Part shown: piece after piece, positions 17,498 through 26,154 of the stretch
How positions within the stretch are numbered: the first letter of the stretch is position 1
How the letters are laid out: every line of letters begins with the position of its first letter
Assembly (NCBI GenBank): GCA_034437795.1
Contig: DAOTTI010000012.1
Span: 1 to 64,000, forward strand
Reading direction: 5' to 3'
Origin: DAOTTI01 sp034437795
GTDB taxonomy: Bacteria > Chloroflexota > UBA11872 > UBA12225
Length of the DNA: 64,000 nt
Translations under genes and position numbers: made by a program
Notes under the pieces: model-generated
The model's database searches: none
What the model was told of the DNA's origin: nothing
Seen by the model: only the letters and a program-made list of their open reading frames with translations

Positions 17498-17701
17498 TGC
17501 GAAGCCCTCTCCCGGAGGGAGAGTAGCGAGTAGCGAGTGCCGAGTAACGAGCAGCGAGTGGCGAGGCCCCCAACGCTCGCCCAAAGGGAGACGGAACTCC
17601 TCGCTCTGCCAGAGGGAGCGGGGGCTCCTCGCTCTGCCAGAGGGGGCTCCTCGTCCTGCCAGAGGGAGACGGAACTCCTCGCTGGCCGTGGAGAGGCCAG
17701 G
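17498..17701. repeat. Heptamer tandem repeats plus type A palindromes
   Basis: At 17521-17565 the sequence is a run of 7-bp units of consensus GCGAGTR (GCGAGTA, GCGAGTG, CCGAGTA, ACGAGCA, GCGAGTG). It is followed by four degenerate type A units (CCAGAGGGAG...CTCCTCGCTCTG). This fills the 241-bp gap between the propeller gene and the convergent helicase. Confidence 0.7.
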
Positions 17702-20461
17702 TTAGCGAGGGGGATCACTGGGCGCTCCGCCGGAGAGTAGCCCTTCCCATCCTTGCCAGGGGTCCGGCGCGTCCCATGGCTCCACTGCGTCCGCATCGTG
17801 GAAGGCCACCGCCGGCGTAGCGGCCCGGCCGGCGCCGGGCGGGCGGTGGGGCCAGGTGAAGGAGAGGGTCCCCGCCAGGAGGGCGCCGAGCGCCGTGTGG
17901 CGGGGCTCGCGCCGCCAGTCGCGCACGGCCAGGCGCAAAGCCTTGTAGTGCCCGACGATGACTACCAGCTGCCGCGCGCGGGTGAGGGCGGTGTAGAGCA
18001 ACGTGCGGCTGAGCATGGGGGCGTGGCTGGTGAGCAGCGGGATCACGACGGCGGGGAATTCGGCGCCCTGGGCCTTGTGCACACTGATGGCGTAGGCGTG
18101 CGTCAGGGCCAGCAGTCCGGCGGCGGGATAGCGGACCTCCCGCCCGTCGTCGAGCACCAGGGTGAGCTGCTGCTCCACCGGGTCCACCGCCTGCACCGTT
18201 CCCAGGTCGCCGTTGAACACGCTCAGCTCGTAGTCGTTCTGGAGCTGGAGCACGCGATCGCCCGGCCGGTAGACGCGCCCGCCGGCGCGCAGCTCCGGCA
18301 GCCCCGGGCGCGCCGGGTTGAGGCGCTCTTGCAGGAGAAGGTTGAGCATGCCCACGCCGGCCTCACCGCGGTGCATCGGCGCGAGCACCTGCACCTCGCC
18401 CCGCGCAAAGCCGTAGCGCGCCGGCAGGCGCTGCGCCACGAGGTCCACGACCACCTGCGCGGCCTGCTGGGGCGTCTCTGCGGGGAGGAAGAAGCAATCC
18501 TGGACCTTGCCCAGGGCGCGACCGAAGAGCGGGAGTTCGCCGGCATTGATGCGGCGCGCGTTCTGGGCGATGCCCGAGCCGGCGCCCTGGCGGAAGATGT
18601 GGCAGAGGCGCGTGACGGGGAACTGCCCGCAGCCGAGCAGGTCGGCCAGCACGTCCCCCGCGCCGACGCTGGGCAGCTGGTCGGGATCACCGACGAGCAG
18701 CAGGTGGGTGCCGGGGGCGAGCGCCTTGACCAGCTGGTTGGCCAGCAGGGCGTCGAGCATGCTCGCCTCGTCCACCACCACCAGGTCCGCCTCCAGCGGC
18801 CGGCCGGCGTGGCGCCCCGCCTGGCCGCCGGGGCGTAGCTCCAGGACGCGGTGCAGCGTGCCGGCGGCCAGGCCGGTCGCCTCCTCCATGCGTTTCGCGG
18901 CGCGGCCGGTCGGCGCCGCCAGGACGCAGCGCAGGCGCTTGACCCTGGCCAGGGTGAGGATGGCCCGCAGGGTGTGCGTCTTGCCGGTCCCCGGGCCGCC
19001 GGTGAGGAGCGATACCGGCTCAGTGAGCGCCATGCGCACGGCCGCCTCCTGCTCGGGGGCGAGGACCAGCCGGTGGCGCTGAGCCAGCCAGCGGAAGGCC
19101 GCCGGCCAGTCGACCTGCCTGAAGTGGCGGCCGGCGGGCGTGCCATCGGGGCGCTGGGCGGCCGCTTGCAGGGCGCGCAGCCGGCCGGCCACGCTCGTTT
19201 CCGCCCGCGCAAACGGCGCCAGGGCCAGGAGCTGGACCGGGCGGGGCGGCGGCCCCTGGCGGGGGCCATCTTCCAGCCCCTCGTATGGCGCCGGCGCCTC
19301 GGCCACCATGGCCGGCCGCGGGCCCGTCGCGGCGCCGGTGGGGGCGCCCCCCTCGCGGCCAGCGCCTGTCAACCCCGGCGGGGAGCTACGGCCAGGGGGC
19401 ACGGGCCCTAGCCGGCCGGACAGCGGCCGGTGGGTACGGGCCAGGGCCGGCCCGGCCAGAGGTACGCCGGCCGGGTTGGTGGCGCCGGCAGCCGGGGGGC
19501 GAGGCGTCGCAGCCAGGACCTCGCCCCGTTCACGCAGGGTGGCGATGACCTCCCCCAGGCGGGCGGCGTCCACGCCGAGGAGAGCGGCCGCGCGCCTGGC
19601 CAGGGCCTCATCGGGCAGCAAGGTATGGCCTTCATCGGCGGCCTCGCCCAGGGCGTGCAGCACCCCCGCCTGCAGGCGCTCTGGGGCATCTGGGGTAATC
19701 CCCACGGCCTGGGCGATCTTGTCCGCCGTCTTGAACCCGATGCCCCACACCTCACGCGCCAGCCGGTACGGCTCCTGCTGGATCACGCGGGCGCTCTCAT
19801 TGCCGAAGCGCTTGAAGATGCGCACCGCCAGCGAGGTGGAGACGCCGTACCCCTGCAGCGCGACCATCACCTCGCGGATGTGGCGCTGCTCTTCCCAGGC
19901 GGCGGCGATCCGGCGCGCGCGGATGGGGCCGATCCCCGGCACTTCGGTCAGGCGCTCCGGCGTGGTATCGATCACCTCCAGCGTGGCCTCACCGAAGGTA
20001 TCCACGATCCGCCCGCCCATGACGGGGCCGACGCCCTTGACCAGGCCGCTGCCCAGGTACTTCTTCATGCCCTGCAGGGTGGCCGGCAGCGTGGTGCGGT
20101 ACTCGACGGCGACGAACTGCCAGCCGTACTTGGGGTCGTTCTTCCACCAGCCGCGGGCGACGATCGCCTCGCCCGGCGTCAGATCGGCCAGGGTGCCGAC
20201 GACGGTGACCAGATGGTCGGGGCCGCTGTGACGGGCTGCCGCTAGCTCAGCGGGCGGACGCTCGGGCGCCAGGCGGGCGACGGTGTACCCGTTCTCGGGA
20301 TTGTGGAACGTGATCCGCTCCACGACGCCACGGAGCTCTCGGAGGTCGGGTCCATCGCGTCCATCACGTCCATCACGTCCACCACGGCCGCCAAGCGGCG
20401 CAGCCGGGGGCCGGCCCCGAGCGACGCCTGAGGAGGCATCCAGAATCACAAGCAAGACCAT
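17702..20461 (-). CDS. recD2: RecD2-type ATP-dependent DNA helicase
   Basis: About 919 residues from ATG 20461 (a GTG at 20518 would add 19). Order: an OB-like N-terminal domain (RGVVERITFHNPENGYTVARL), helix-hairpin-helix segments (LTEVPGIGPIRARRIA, VWGIGFKTADKIA), then the SF1B helicase. The helicase has Walker A LLTGGPGTGKTHT, Walker B VVVDEASMLD, LLLVGDPDQLPSVGAGDVL, and motif VI YTALTRARQLVVIVG. It unwinds DNA 5' to 3' without RecBC partners. Between the winged-helix part and the helicase is an unusual Pro/Gly/Ala-rich insert of roughly 80 residues. The N-terminal GRDGRDGRDG comes from a 9-bp DNA repeat, so the true start is uncertain. Confidence 0.9.
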   Translation of the reverse strand: MVLLVILDASSGVARGRPPAAPLGGRGGRDGRDGRDGPDLRELRGVVERITFHNPENGYTVARLAPERPPAELAAARHSGPDHLVTVVGTLADLTPGEAIVARGWWKNDPKYGWQFVAVEYRTTLPATLQGMKKYLGSGLVKGVGPVMGGRIVDTFGEATLEVIDTTPERLTEVPGIGPIRARRIAAAWEEQRHIREVMVALQGYGVSTSLAVRIFKRFGNESARVIQQEPYRLAREVWGIGFKTADKIAQAVGITPDAPERLQAGVLHALGEAADEGHTLLPDEALARRAAALLGVDAARLGEVIATLRERGEVLAATPRPPAAGATNPAGVPLAGPALARTHRPLSGRLGPVPPGRSSPPGLTGAGREGGAPTGAATGPRPAMVAEAPAPYEGLEDGPRQGPPPRPVQLLALAPFARAETSVAGRLRALQAAAQRPDGTPAGRHFRQVDWPAAFRWLAQRHRLVLAPEQEAAVRMALTEPVSLLTGGPGTGKTHTLRAILTLARVKRLRCVLAAPTGRAAKRMEEATGLAAGTLHRVLELRPGGQAGRHAGRPLEADLVVVDEASMLDALLANQLVKALAPGTHLLLVGDPDQLPSVGAGDVLADLLGCGQFPVTRLCHIFRQGAGSGIAQNARRINAGELPLFGRALGKVQDCFFLPAETPQQAAQVVVDLVAQRLPARYGFARGEVQVLAPMHRGEAGVGMLNLLLQERLNPARPGLPELRAGGRVYRPGDRVLQLQNDYELSVFNGDLGTVQAVDPVEQQLTLVLDDGREVRYPAAGLLALTHAYAISVHKAQGAEFPAVVIPLLTSHAPMLSRTLLYTALTRARQLVVIVGHYKALRLAVRDWRREPRHTALGALLAGTLSFTWPHRPPGAGRAATPAVAFHDADAVEPWDAPDPWQGWEGLLSGGAPSDPPR

Positions 20462-20598
20462 ACCAGCAGATAGGGCGCGCCGAGCACGCCGCTGGAGACG
20501 GCCGGCCCCGCGGGACACCCCACTATGGGATGAGCGCCCATGAACGACGGGATAGCGCCCGCGCCGCGCCGGGTGTGCAACCAGTGTCCACGACTGGT

Positions 20599-20665
20599 GG
20601 AGCCCTCACCCTTGCCCGGGGTTCCGGCTGGAGGCGGGACGACTAACAGGGAGAGGGAACGCAAT
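20599..20665. repeat. Intergenic palindromic repeat, type A, interrupted
   Basis: GAGCCCTCACCCTTGCCC and ACAGGGAGAGGGAACGC are separated by a GGTTCCGGCTGGAGGCGGG insert. Non-coding; the rest of 20462-20809 shows nothing else. Confidence 0.5.
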
Positions 20666-20809
20666 GGCGCCCGCACGGCGTAGGTGGTTGCACAGGCGCG
20701 CCTGCCGCGACGCGCTGAACTGCAGCGCCTGGGCGGCGCCAGCCGGGGCTGCACGGCCGCGCCTGTCGGCACGCGCTCCGTAGCCAGCCAGACGGTAGCA
20801 TGATGGCTC

Positions 20810-21808
20810 ATGAACGACGGCAACGACGACAACGACGGCCAGGACGGTAACGGGCCACGGCTGGGGATCGAGGGCACGCGGTTCACGCTCGACGGGAGGC
20901 CGGCGTTCCTGCTGGGCATCAGCTACTACGCTGGGCAGGGCGCGCCTGAGGCCATCCTGCGCGAAGACCTGGAGCGCATCCGCGAGCACGGCTTCAACTG
21001 GATCCGCGTGTGGACGACGTGGGCAGCCTTCGGCCACGACGTCTCGTCGGTGGACGGGGACGGGTTCCCGCGGGCGCCCTATCTGGATCGGCTGGAGGCG
21101 CTGGTGGAGGAGTGCGGCCAGCGGGGGCTCGTCGTGGACGTGACCTTCTCGCGCGGCAATGGAGTGACGGGCCCCCCGCGACTGCAGGGCCTGGAGGCGC
21201 ACCAGCGGGCGGTGGCGGTGGTGGTCAACCGCCTCAAGGGGCGCCCGAACTGGTACCTCGACCTCGCCAATGAGCGCAATCTCAAGGACCAGCGCTTCGT
21301 CAGCTACGACGAGTTGCAGGCGCTCCGCCGGCTGGTGCGGGAACTGGATCCGGCGCGGCTGGTGACGGCGTCGCATGCGAGCGCCGACCTGACGCGGGAC
21401 GACGTGCGCGAGTACGTGCACACGGTTGGCGTGGACTTCCTTGCGCCGCACCGGCCGCGCCATGCGGGCTCGCCAGCGCAGACGGCGGACCGCACGCGGG
21501 AGGCGCTGGCATGGGGACGAGAGCTCGGCAAGCCGGTGCCGGTACACTACCAGGAGCCGTTCCGGCGAGGCTTCGGGAGGTGGGAGCCACCGGCCGCCGC
21601 CTTTCTGGAGGACCTGCAGGGGGCACTATCCGGCGGGGCGGCGGGGTGGTGCTTCCACAACGGCGACCGGCGGCAGGACCCTGACGGGCGGCCGCGGCGC
21701 TCGTTCGACCTGCGGGAGCAGGGCCTGTTCGAGCAGCTGGATGAGGAAGAGCGCCGGGTGCTGGCGGCGATTCGCCGGCTGGACCTCTCCAGGTGGACCG
21801 AGGCATGA
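20810..21808 (+). CDS. Clan GH-A-like glycoside hydrolase (cellulase-type TIM barrel)
   Basis: A 332-residue protein with the pattern of GH5-like (beta/alpha)8 hydrolases: an N-terminal strand with LDGRPAFLLGISYY, then RIREHGFNWIRVW, then the acid/base Asn-Glu pair N154-E155 (DLANERN), and a possible nucleophile E249 (VHYQEPF). No signal peptide is seen, so probably intracellular. The first residues (NDGNDDNDGQDGNG) derive from a short DNA repeat and may not belong to the protein; a downstream start cannot be excluded. Specific substrate unknown. Confidence 0.7.
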   Translation: MNDGNDDNDGQDGNGPRLGIEGTRFTLDGRPAFLLGISYYAGQGAPEAILREDLERIREHGFNWIRVWTTWAAFGHDVSSVDGDGFPRAPYLDRLEALVEECGQRGLVVDVTFSRGNGVTGPPRLQGLEAHQRAVAVVVNRLKGRPNWYLDLANERNLKDQRFVSYDELQALRRLVRELDPARLVTASHASADLTRDDVREYVHTVGVDFLAPHRPRHAGSPAQTADRTREALAWGRELGKPVPVHYQEPFRRGFGRWEPPAAAFLEDLQGALSGGAAGWCFHNGDRRQDPDGRPRRSFDLREQGLFEQLDEEERRVLAAIRRLDLSRWTEA

Positions 21809-21814
21809 GGAGCA

Positions 21815-21925
21815 CAGGCTCCTTCTCGCCTTGGGAGATGGCGAGGGTGAGGGCTCCACGGGGATATTCCTTCTCCCCTTTGCGAGAGGGCGAGGGTGAG
21901 GGCTCCGCTTGGAGATACTGGGCGC
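21815..21925. repeat. Type A palindromic repeats, three tandem partial units
   Basis: GCGAGGGTGAGGGCTCC occurs twice (about 21840 and 21888), each preceded by a CCTTCTC half, in inverse orientation to most other copies. It fills the gap between the hydrolase and methyltransferase genes. Confidence 0.65.
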
Positions 21926-21962
21926 ACCTGGGCATAAGCGTCTGGTGGCCGGGTACGGTCCT

Positions 21963-22739
21963 ATGGCAGATGATGTGAGCACCCCCTGGTACCGGCCGTT
22001 CTTTGGTGACGACTACCTGCGGGTCTATGCGCCCCGGCTCACGCCGCAGCGGACGGCGCAGGAGGTGGAGGGCATCGTCAAGCTGCTCGGGCTCCCGGCG
22101 GGGAGCGCCATTCTCGATCTGTGCTGCGGCCACGGGCGCCACGCCATTCCGCTGGCACAGCGGGGCTATCGCGTGACCGGCCAGGATCTGAGCGAGACCT
22201 TTCTGCGCCAGGCGGAAGCGAGCGCCGCGGCGGTGGGCGTTCGGGTGCAATGGGTGCGGCGGGACATGCGGGAGATGCCGTTCGAGAGCGAGTTCGACGC
22301 GGTGATCAACGTCTTCACCGCCTTTGGTTACTTCGAGCGTGAAGCAGATGACCAGCGGGTGCTGGAGGAAGTGCAGAAGGCGCTCAAGCCGGGCGGGGTG
22401 TTCCTCCTGGAGACGATGCACCGCGACGCCCTCGCGCGCAGGTTTCAGCCGTATGGGATTACGCGCCACGAGGACGGGCTGCTCGTGCTCGAAGAGCGGC
22501 GGTTCGACCAGGTGCGCGGGCGCAACGACGTGCTTCTGACCATGATCCACGCCGATGGCCGGCGCGTCGAGCACCGCCATTCGGTACGTATCTACACGGC
22601 CACGGAGCTGGCGAGCATGTGCGCCGCGGCCGGTCTGCCGGTCGACGCCAGCTATGGCGGCCTGGACGGGAGCCCGCTGACCCTGGACAGCCGCCTGGCG
22701 CTGCTCTGCCGAAAGCCGGCCGCGAAGGCGGCGGGCTAG
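21963..22739 (+). CDS. Class I SAM-dependent methyltransferase
   Basis: A 258-residue methyltransferase. Motif I is ILDLCCGHGRHAIPLA (residues 50-65), followed by the acidic end of strand 2 (VTGQDLS), then RRDMREMPF and FDAVINVFTAFGYF, and a motif near LKPGGVFLLETMH. This is the Rossmann-like SAM fold typical of small-molecule methyltransferases. ATG 21963 (MADDV) is preferred to an in-frame ATG at 21909, because the latter translates repeat DNA. Substrate unknown; neighbours give no hint. Confidence 0.88.
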   Translation: MADDVSTPWYRPFFGDDYLRVYAPRLTPQRTAQEVEGIVKLLGLPAGSAILDLCCGHGRHAIPLAQRGYRVTGQDLSETFLRQAEASAAAVGVRVQWVRRDMREMPFESEFDAVINVFTAFGYFEREADDQRVLEEVQKALKPGGVFLLETMHRDALARRFQPYGITRHEDGLLVLEERRFDQVRGRNDVLLTMIHADGRRVEHRHSVRIYTATELASMCAAAGLPVDASYGGLDGSPLTLDSRLALLCRKPAAKAAG

Positions 22740-22769
22740 ACGACCCTGACTAGCAGCGGCGCCTTCACC

Positions 22770-22865
22770 GCCGCCCGCTGCGCAGGCTCCCGCTCTCCCA
22801 CAGGGAGAGGGAACCGCCCTCGCCCCGGCCCCTCCCAGAGAGAGGGAACTCATCGCTCGACCGCG
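22770..22865. repeat. Type A palindromic repeats
   Basis: GCTCTCCC, ACA, GGGAGAGGGAACCGCCC and a second CCCAGAGAGAGGGAACTCATCGCTCG unit. They overlap the end of the CapA-like fragment, whose last residues (LAVER) and TGA fall in the repeat. Confidence 0.6.
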
Positions 22866-23125
22866 AGAGGGGAGCCGGCGCCGGTGACGACCACTTCCTG
22901 TCCTTCGAGCCGCAGGCAGGCGCCCCGGTCGCTGGCAAGGCGGCGCATGGCCTCCACGATGGCCAGCCCGTCGCCGCGGGCAGGATCGAGCAGGACCGGG
23001 TGGTTCTGCTCGTCGCGCCGCAGCGGGACGAACGAGACCCGCGCCACCTGGCGGTCGCGCACCAGGCAGCGCAGCAGCAGGCCATCGCGCCGGCGGCGCA
23101 TAGGTTCCCAGTCGAAGATGTAGTT
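22850..23125 (-). pseudogene. C-terminal fragment of a CapA-like (poly-gamma-glutamate synthesis) protein
   Basis: About 90 residues resemble the end of CapA-family metallophosphoesterases: NYIFDWEPMRR, then GLLLRCLVRD, VARVSFVPLRRDE and IVEAMRRLASD. The upstream catalytic part is missing; upstream of about 23125 the frame reads unrelated, low-quality sequence. The cut lies at the edge of the lower-GC island that carries the kinase operon, so island insertion probably destroyed this gene. The sequence between 23126 and 23367 has no recognisable gene. Confidence 0.55.
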
Positions 23126-23367
23126 AGTGCGGGCCCCGGCAGCCTCCTCGGGAGTGCATTTCCTGGAACAACGGCGGCAAGGAAGGTAGTCTGAACCAGC
23201 AGTTGGGCGCCGCCGAACCGGGTCTCGCGGCGGCTGAGCCCGTTGGGCTGTCACCCGATGATATGGAGCGCCAGCGGCCCGGGCAACAGCACGCCAGAAG
23301 CGGGGTACACCGGCCGCTTTGCAGGACGGCGCCAGGCCCGATGCAGTTAGCTCCTCGCTGTCCGGCG

Positions 23368-24483
23368 CTACCGGACCTTGAGGATGTTGTTGCAGTTGGA
23401 CCAGCCGACCACCTTCATGTTCGTGGCCGAGAAGCTGACGCTGGCGCAGCCGTAACGCCACGTGTACTCGCTCGCCTGCTGCGGCGTGCCCTGCACCGCC
23501 GCCACCTCTTGCTTAGTGGAACCCAGCGTGAACGTGCTGGCAGGTACTGCGGTAGGCCGGTTTGCTGCACCTTGCGTGCTACTAGCCGTAGTCGGCTGCC
23601 TGGCTGAAGCAGCCATAGTGGCCTGGGCAATTCTCGCTGCCTCTTGCGTCGCTTTCGCAGCAACTGCGGCGGCCTCTTGCGTCGCTCTGGCGGCCGCTGC
23701 CGCGGCTGTGGCTCCCGCTTCAGCAGTGGGGCGAAGGCGCAGCGCCTCGCCACTAAACGAACTGACCCCGAGGGCGGTCACGGTTTCGATCGCGGAGAGT
23801 GCACCTGCGTAGTTCCCTGCCTGCAAGAGCGACCCCGCGGCACCCAGGTGATCGGAAGCAGCCGCGTCTATCGCCGGGTCGATCACGTTACTGGCACCTA
23901 TCAACCAGGCTTCAACCTGCTCCGCTCGCTCCGACCGCGCGGACACGGCACCATTGTCGTCCCGAACGCTCCAGAGCGCTACGCCCTCGACGGCGGCGAT
24001 GACCTGCCAAGGCTTGCCGACCATGTCCTTCGGTGCCCACGCAATAAGCCACGTGCCGGCAGCATACGACTGAAGCCAGGTCCAGTCCGGAGATTGACCG
24101 ACGAGGAAGCTATGGACGGAAATTCCCACACCAGCCGACCTCCGATCCGCCACGGCAGCGACAGCTTGTGCGGGCTGCATCCGAGGGAAGAGAGGGCGCA
24201 GTGGCGTGGGGAGGGCGTGTGTCGAGGTGGGCACCGTGCGGAGGGCAGGTGTTGAAGTGGGCAGCATCGGAGGCGTGGAACGTGCCCCAAACAGCGTGAC
24301 GCTGCCTCCGCTTGAAAGGTACGCTACTCCGATGGCGGTGATCACAGAGCCCACCAGCCAACCACCAGCCCGGCGTCCCAGACGTCCTCCCGATTTGGAC
24401 GGTAGTCCGCTGTTGTTGGCCCCGCAATACGCGCAATAGTTGCAATGCGCCGGGATTGTCTTACCGCAGCGACGACACCTCAC
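23368..24483 (-). CDS. Zinc-ribbon, single-TM protein with C-terminal SmpA/BamE-like repeat
   Basis: A 371-residue protein with no single known family. It starts with a zinc ribbon (C3-x2-C6, C14-x2-C17, C20), then a transmembrane helix around residues 41-60, and a Thr/Pro-rich linker. Next comes an uncharacterised domain (SPDWTWLQSYAAGTWLIAW) and an Ala-rich coiled coil (AARATQEAAAVAAKATQEA). The C-terminal module is FTLGSTKQEVAAVQGTP...YTWRYGCASVSF, the SmpA/BamE-like motif seen at the ends of many secreted or envelope proteins. Codon usage is less GC-rich than the flanks. It is the last gene of the kinase/phosphatase/vWA operon, 87 bp after the Ada-like gene, and could be a membrane sensor or kinase target. 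Function inferred only. Confidence 0.75.
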   Translation of the reverse strand: MRCRRCGKTIPAHCNYCAYCGANNSGLPSKSGGRLGRRAGGWLVGSVITAIGVAYLSSGGSVTLFGARSTPPMLPTSTPALRTVPTSTHALPTPLRPLFPRMQPAQAVAAVADRRSAGVGISVHSFLVGQSPDWTWLQSYAAGTWLIAWAPKDMVGKPWQVIAAVEGVALWSVRDDNGAVSARSERAEQVEAWLIGASNVIDPAIDAAASDHLGAAGSLLQAGNYAGALSAIETVTALGVSSFSGEALRLRPTAEAGATAAAAAARATQEAAAVAAKATQEAARIAQATMAASARQPTTASSTQGAANRPTAVPASTFTLGSTKQEVAAVQGTPQQASEYTWRYGCASVSFSATNMKVVGWSNCNNILKVR

Positions 24484-24570
24484 AAGATTCCATCATACAC
24501 AGGGTGCGAAAACTGCGGTAACAAGCAAGCTCTCGCGCGGCGCTCCAGTCGGTCTAGGGCGTGTGCCCTA

Positions 24571-24891
24571 TCAGGGCCGGCACTTTCTGCACGCACGAAA
24601 TCCGCATCGACGGGCTTCTTGCGTCGAGGAAAATAGCCGCCGGCTGCTCCCGCCAATCCTACGGGCCCACCGGCAGGATGGCAGGTGGTAGATCAGGCTA
24701 TGCGCGCTCGCAACTAACTGCGTGCCCTGAGCGGCTGGACCCCGTGTCACGGTCGCGGTTACGGCTTGCCTCTGAGTAGGCACGTGTGCCGGTGCAGCCA
24801 CGTATGCGGTTGTCCGGGAACTAGCCCGCGTAGGGTTGGCAGGCGACGCACTCGGGTTTGCAGTGGCGCGCCGCGCCTTGGCGATCCTCAT
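24571..24891 (-). CDS. Small protein with Ada-type metal-binding domain
   Basis: A 106-residue protein. The N-terminal half is Ala/Thr/Arg-rich and disordered; the C-terminal half matches the Ada metal-binding domain: VASAHSLIYHLPSCRWARRI, then FSSTQEARRCGFRACRKCRP. In E. coli Ada the zinc ligands are four Cys; here the first, which accepts methyl groups in Ada, is His (HLPSC), so the site should be structural rather than a methyl sensor. ATG 24891 lies 2 nt after the kinase TAG, so the two are translationally coupled. It may bind DNA or a protein partner of the kinase. Confidence 0.75.
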   Translation of the reverse strand: MRIAKARRATANPSASPANPTRASSRTTAYVAAPAHVPTQRQAVTATVTRGPAAQGTQLVASAHSLIYHLPSCRWARRIGGSSRRLFSSTQEARRCGFRACRKCRP

Positions 24892-24893
24892 AC

Positions 24894-26138
24894 CTACGGC
24901 CCGAGGAGGCTCCCGAGCCAAGATTTCGGCCGCGCCACCACGGTGGCGAGCGACCCGCAGTGCGGACAGTGAGGTGCAGACTGGGGCATGTCTTTCCCAC
25001 AGGTAGGACACGGTTGGTTGGGAACCAACTGAGCGCCACAGTGCTGGCAGTAGATCTCCGAAGCTAGATTAGGCCTAGCACAGTGGCGGCAAAGTGGCCA
25101 GGAGGCAGTACTGGCTGCGACAGGTGGAGTGATCCGGTGTTGAACTTGCGCCCGTGCGCAGTATGGACATTGCAGCGCGCGTTGCTGGCGAAAGTGGCCA
25201 TTTGCGCACTGCACCAGGGTCTGTTCCGCCTCGCCCAAGGCTTGCTCCCACTCACTAGGAGATGGGCGACTAGTTGGAGCCGAATGACCGGATCCGAAGC
25301 ACCGTACCACGAGTTCCGCTACCTTCGGATGCAGGAGATCAAGCGAGAGCCCTGAAGGGGCACGCACTAGAGCTCGGTTCACCTGTCCGTATGGAAAGAG
25401 GCCCTGCCGTATCTTCTCGGCGATATCAGGAGGCTCGCCAGGACCAAGCCACCGCGACCGGAACGGATGGTTTCCTTCCATGAGGAGCTGGAACACTAAT
25501 ACGCCCAGAGCGAAGGCATCGTGTGACGGCGTTCGCGCCTGGCGTTCGAATGATTTGCCTTGCAGTTCCGGCGGCGTGTACTCTGGCTTGCCGACCGGGC
25601 AGGAATACAGCCGTCGCACGCCGTTCTGTTGCACCTCCACCTGGAATGAGTCCGTGTCGATCAGCGTAACGAGCGCTTGCCTCGTCAGCAGAACGTTGGA
25701 CTCGTTCAAATCACCGACAACGTATCCGCGTGCGTGAACCGCTGTCACTGCCGCAGCCAGATTGCGAGCGGATCTGTGGAGATACCTGGAATCAAAATTT
25801 GGCAGGGTCCTGGAGCGTAGACGGGGATTAAAGACTGTCAACACCTTGACGGCGTCAGTGATCCGAGGCATTAGATAACCCACGACGCGCCCTTTGCCAT
25901 CAGCTATCAGATCCACCGGCCACGCGATCGACGCGTGTCCAATCGAGCTACTCGGATCTGCAGGGGGATTGGCAACCATGTGGCTGAGCTTCTCGGAGTA
26001 GCCGTCCCTCGGTCCAGGCACATACAGCTTCGCGACGAGAGCGGGTTCATGGGCGACCGTGTAAACGACACCCTCGCCCCCACGAGCCAACACCTGCCCG
26101 AGTTGCAGGGGGCCCTTCGAGCACCGGAGGTCCGTCAT
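24894..26138 (-). CDS. TerY-P type Ser/Thr protein kinase with C-terminal zinc ribbons
   Basis: A 414-residue cytoplasmic kinase of the branch found in TerY-phosphorylation triads. It has a glycine loop (LARGGEGVVY, 18-26), ATP-binding K37 (VAKLY), a catalytic loop GDLNESNVLL (D143, N148) in place of HRDLKxxN, and DTDSF (D161/D163) in place of DFG. An activation-segment GKPEYTPPEL follows. The C-terminal 110 residues hold three treble-clef or ribbon pairs (CPYC, CRHC...CQHC, CPTCGK...CPHCG). It starts 16 nt after the phosphatase and overlaps regulation with it. Expected role: phosphorylate a partner such as the vWA protein or the zinc-ribbon membrane protein. Confidence 0.9.
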   Translation of the reverse strand: MTDLRCSKGPLQLGQVLARGGEGVVYTVAHEPALVAKLYVPGPRDGYSEKLSHMVANPPADPSSSIGHASIAWPVDLIADGKGRVVGYLMPRITDAVKVLTVFNPRLRSRTLPNFDSRYLHRSARNLAAAVTAVHARGYVVGDLNESNVLLTRQALVTLIDTDSFQVEVQQNGVRRLYSCPVGKPEYTPPELQGKSFERQARTPSHDAFALGVLVFQLLMEGNHPFRSRWLGPGEPPDIAEKIRQGLFPYGQVNRALVRAPSGLSLDLLHPKVAELVVRCFGSGHSAPTSRPSPSEWEQALGEAEQTLVQCANGHFRQQRALQCPYCARAQVQHRITPPVAASTASWPLCRHCARPNLASEIYCQHCGAQLVPNQPCPTCGKDMPQSAPHCPHCGSLATVVARPKSWLGSLLGP

Positions 26139-26154
26139 GTGATGGCCCGAGCCT

